Below are positions 4,958 to 6,194 of a stretch of DNA of 6,194 bases, one piece after another. Origin of the DNA: Actinomycetes bacterium (GTDB taxonomy: Bacteria > Actinomycetota > Actinomycetes > Actinomycetales > JAJYRW01); assembly GCA_021793895.1 (NCBI GenBank), contig JAJYRW010000092.1, positions 1 to 6,194 on the forward strand. Direction: 5' to 3'. Within the stretch, counting starts at the first letter, position 1; every line of letters begins with the position of its first letter. Both the position numbers and the translations under genes were made by a program. Below the pieces are notes generated by a model that made no database searches, had not been told where the DNA came from, and was given only the letters and a program-made list of their open reading frames with translations.

Positions 4958-6193
4958 TCAGTAGCGGTAGTGCTCCGACTTATATGGGCCAGAGACGTCA
5001 ACACCGATGTACTCAGCCTGTTCCTTGGACAGCTCAGTTAGGTCTGCTCCAAGCGCTGGTAGATGCAGACGCGCGACTTTTTCGTCGAGGATCTTGGGCA
5101 GTACGTGTACGCCCAGCGGATAATCTTCTAGATTTTGGAACAGTTCGATTTGCGCCAGCACCTGATTAGAAAACGAGGTGGACATCACGAAGGAAGGGTG
5201 TCCCGTTGCGTTACCCAGGTTCATTAAGCGCCCCTCGGACAAAACAATGATCGAACGCCCGTCTTGAAAAATCCACTCATGCACCTGTGGCTTGACTTCA
5301 ACGCGCTCGATACCTGAAATCGCGGCTAGTCCAGCGATGTCAATCTCGTTGTCGAAGTGGCCGACGTTTCCAACGATGGCCTTATCTTTCATCGCGGCCA
5401 TGTGCTCGGCGGTGATGACGTCCTTGTTCCCGGTAGCTGTGATGAAGATATCGCCGCGGACCAGCGTCTTTTCGAGGGTTGTGACCTCGAAACCATCCAT
5501 CGCGGCCTGCAGCGCGCAGATCGGATCGATTTCGGTGACGATTACACGGGCGCCTTGGCCGCGGAGCGCTTCGGCAGCGCCTTTGCCCACATCGCCGTAT
5601 CCGATGACAACGGCGACCTTGCCCCCAATCAAGACATCCGTTGCGCGGTTGATGCCGTCTGGCAATGAGTGCCGGATGCCGTAGCGGTTATCAAACTTGG
5701 ATTTCGTAACGGCATCGTTCACATTAATTGCTGGGAAGAGCAGTTCGCCCGCTTCGAACATTTGGCGCAGGCGCAGCACACCGGTTGTGGTTTCCTCTGT
5801 CACGCCCTTGATATTTGCCGCAATATTCGTCCAGCGCTGGGGATCTTGCTCTAGGCTGCGCCGCAAAACCGCACGAACTATATTGGCTTCTTCGCTGTGA
5901 TCGCGGTCGCCCGGTTTGGTATCCGGCGCCACCGCGCCGGCTTTTTCGGCTGCCACGCCCTGATGAACCAGCAGCGTCGCGTCGCCGCCGTCATCCAAGA
6001 TCATGTTCGGCCCCTCACCTTCCCACAGGAAGATCTGTTCGGCCATATCCCAATACTCTGCGAGAGTTTCGCCCTTCCAGGCAAAAACGGGTACCCCAGC
6101 GGGCTCATCAATGGTGCCGGTGGGCCCAACTACCACCGCGGCAGCGGCCTCATCCTGGGTAGAGAAAATGTTGCAGCTAGCCCAGCGAACTTC
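4958..6193 (-). CDS. sahH: S-adenosyl-L-homocysteine hydrolase (N-terminus beyond window)
   Basis: This enzyme reversibly splits S-adenosylhomocysteine into adenosine and homocysteine using bound NAD+, clearing the inhibitory product of methyltransferases. The window holds 411 residues to a TGA at 4960-4958; the frame is still open at the right edge with [18 protein letters not shown], an early SahH motif, so about 70-80 residues are missing. A GTG at 6136 lies within the protein and is not the start. Visible landmarks, in window numbering, are the active-site segment [14 protein letters not shown] (159-172, with Lys and Asp substrate contacts), the Rossmann motif GYGDVGKG (198-205), [23 protein letters not shown] and the C-terminal YKSEHYRY, whose Lys and Tyr reach the NAD of a partner subunit. 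A roughly 40-residue insert (about 92-137, [15 protein letters not shown] onward) marks the long bacterial form, about 480-495 residues. The protein is cytosolic and should be a tetramer. It is convergent with the RDD gene; no clear intrinsic terminator lies in the 34-bp gap. Confidence 0.97.
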   Translation of the reverse strand, partial: EVRWASCNIFSTQDEAAAAVVVGPTGTIDEPAGVPVFAWKGETLAEYWDMAEQIFLWEGEGPNMILDDGGDATLLVHQGVAAEKAGAVAPDTKPGDRDHSEEANIVRAVLRRSLEQDPQRWTNIAANIKGVTEETTTGVLRLRQMFEAGELLFPAINVNDAVTKSKFDNRYGIRHSLPDGINRATDVLIGGKVAVVIGYGDVGKGAAEALRGQGARVIVTEIDPICALQAAMDGFEVTTLEKTLVRGDIFITATGNKDVITAEHMAAMKDKAIVGNVGHFDNEIDIAGLAAISGIERVEVKPQVHEWIFQDGRSIIVLSEGRLMNLGNATGHPSFVMSTSFSNQVLAQIELFQNLEDYPLGVHVLPKILDEKVARLHLPALGADLTELSKEQAEYIGVDVSGPYKSEHYRY

Positions 6194-6194
6194 C

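Noticed and set aside
1..6194. CRISPR array, insertion sequence, prophage, toxin-antitoxin or defence genes
   Set aside because: No array-like repeats with spacers, transposase or integrase motifs, or small paired toxin-antitoxin genes were seen; the genes are typical actinobacterial chromosomal families.

Overview
The window looks like ordinary chromosome from an actinobacterium of moderate-to-high GC. A WhiB1-type Fe-S regulator lies end to end with a PdtaS-type histidine kinase. A SpoIIM-family membrane protein diverges from an RDD-family membrane protein. A long-form S-adenosylhomocysteine hydrolase (SahH) closes the window. WhiB proteins are confined to Actinomycetota and their phages. 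The GC content (about 55-60% by eye) and the gene order would suit a small-genome Actinomycetales lineage such as Actinomycetaceae, but genus cannot be fixed from this sequence.

Layout. Positions 2-400 (+) hold the 3' end of a gene that resembles the last ATPase-like domain of an FtsK/SpoIIIE-type protein. Its end overlaps the end of a convergent four-helix membrane protein gene (342-773, -). That gene diverges, with only 20 bp between start codons, from the PdtaS-like sensor kinase (794-2350, +). The kinase converges on whiB1 (2375-2626, -) across a 24-bp gap carrying a 13-bp tandem duplication. A 248-bp non-coding stretch upstream of whiB1 is rich in dyads, including a CRP/GlxR-like site and a 9-bp-arm stem-loop. 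Next come the SpoIIM-like membrane protein (2875-3870, -), a 234-bp divergent intergenic region with three 24-bp tandem repeats, the RDD protein (4105-4923, +) and sahH (4958 to the right edge, -, missing its N-terminus).

How the parts may work together. In mycobacteria the PdtaS/PdtaR system and WhiB1 are both tied to nitric oxide and redox sensing, and their genes are neighbours there too, so this pair is probably a conserved block. The PdtaR-like ANTAR partner is not in this window. The SpoIIM-like and RDD proteins are a recurring actinobacterial divergent pair of integral membrane proteins of unsettled role. SahH is housekeeping: it recycles S-adenosylhomocysteine in the methyl cycle.

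No mobile element, CRISPR array, tRNA, rRNA or defence island is visible, and no plainly new system was found. The most interesting signals are regulatory: the whiB1 upstream region, the 24-bp repeats, a possible symmetric bidirectional -10 element, and an enlarged acidic ATP-lid in the kinase.
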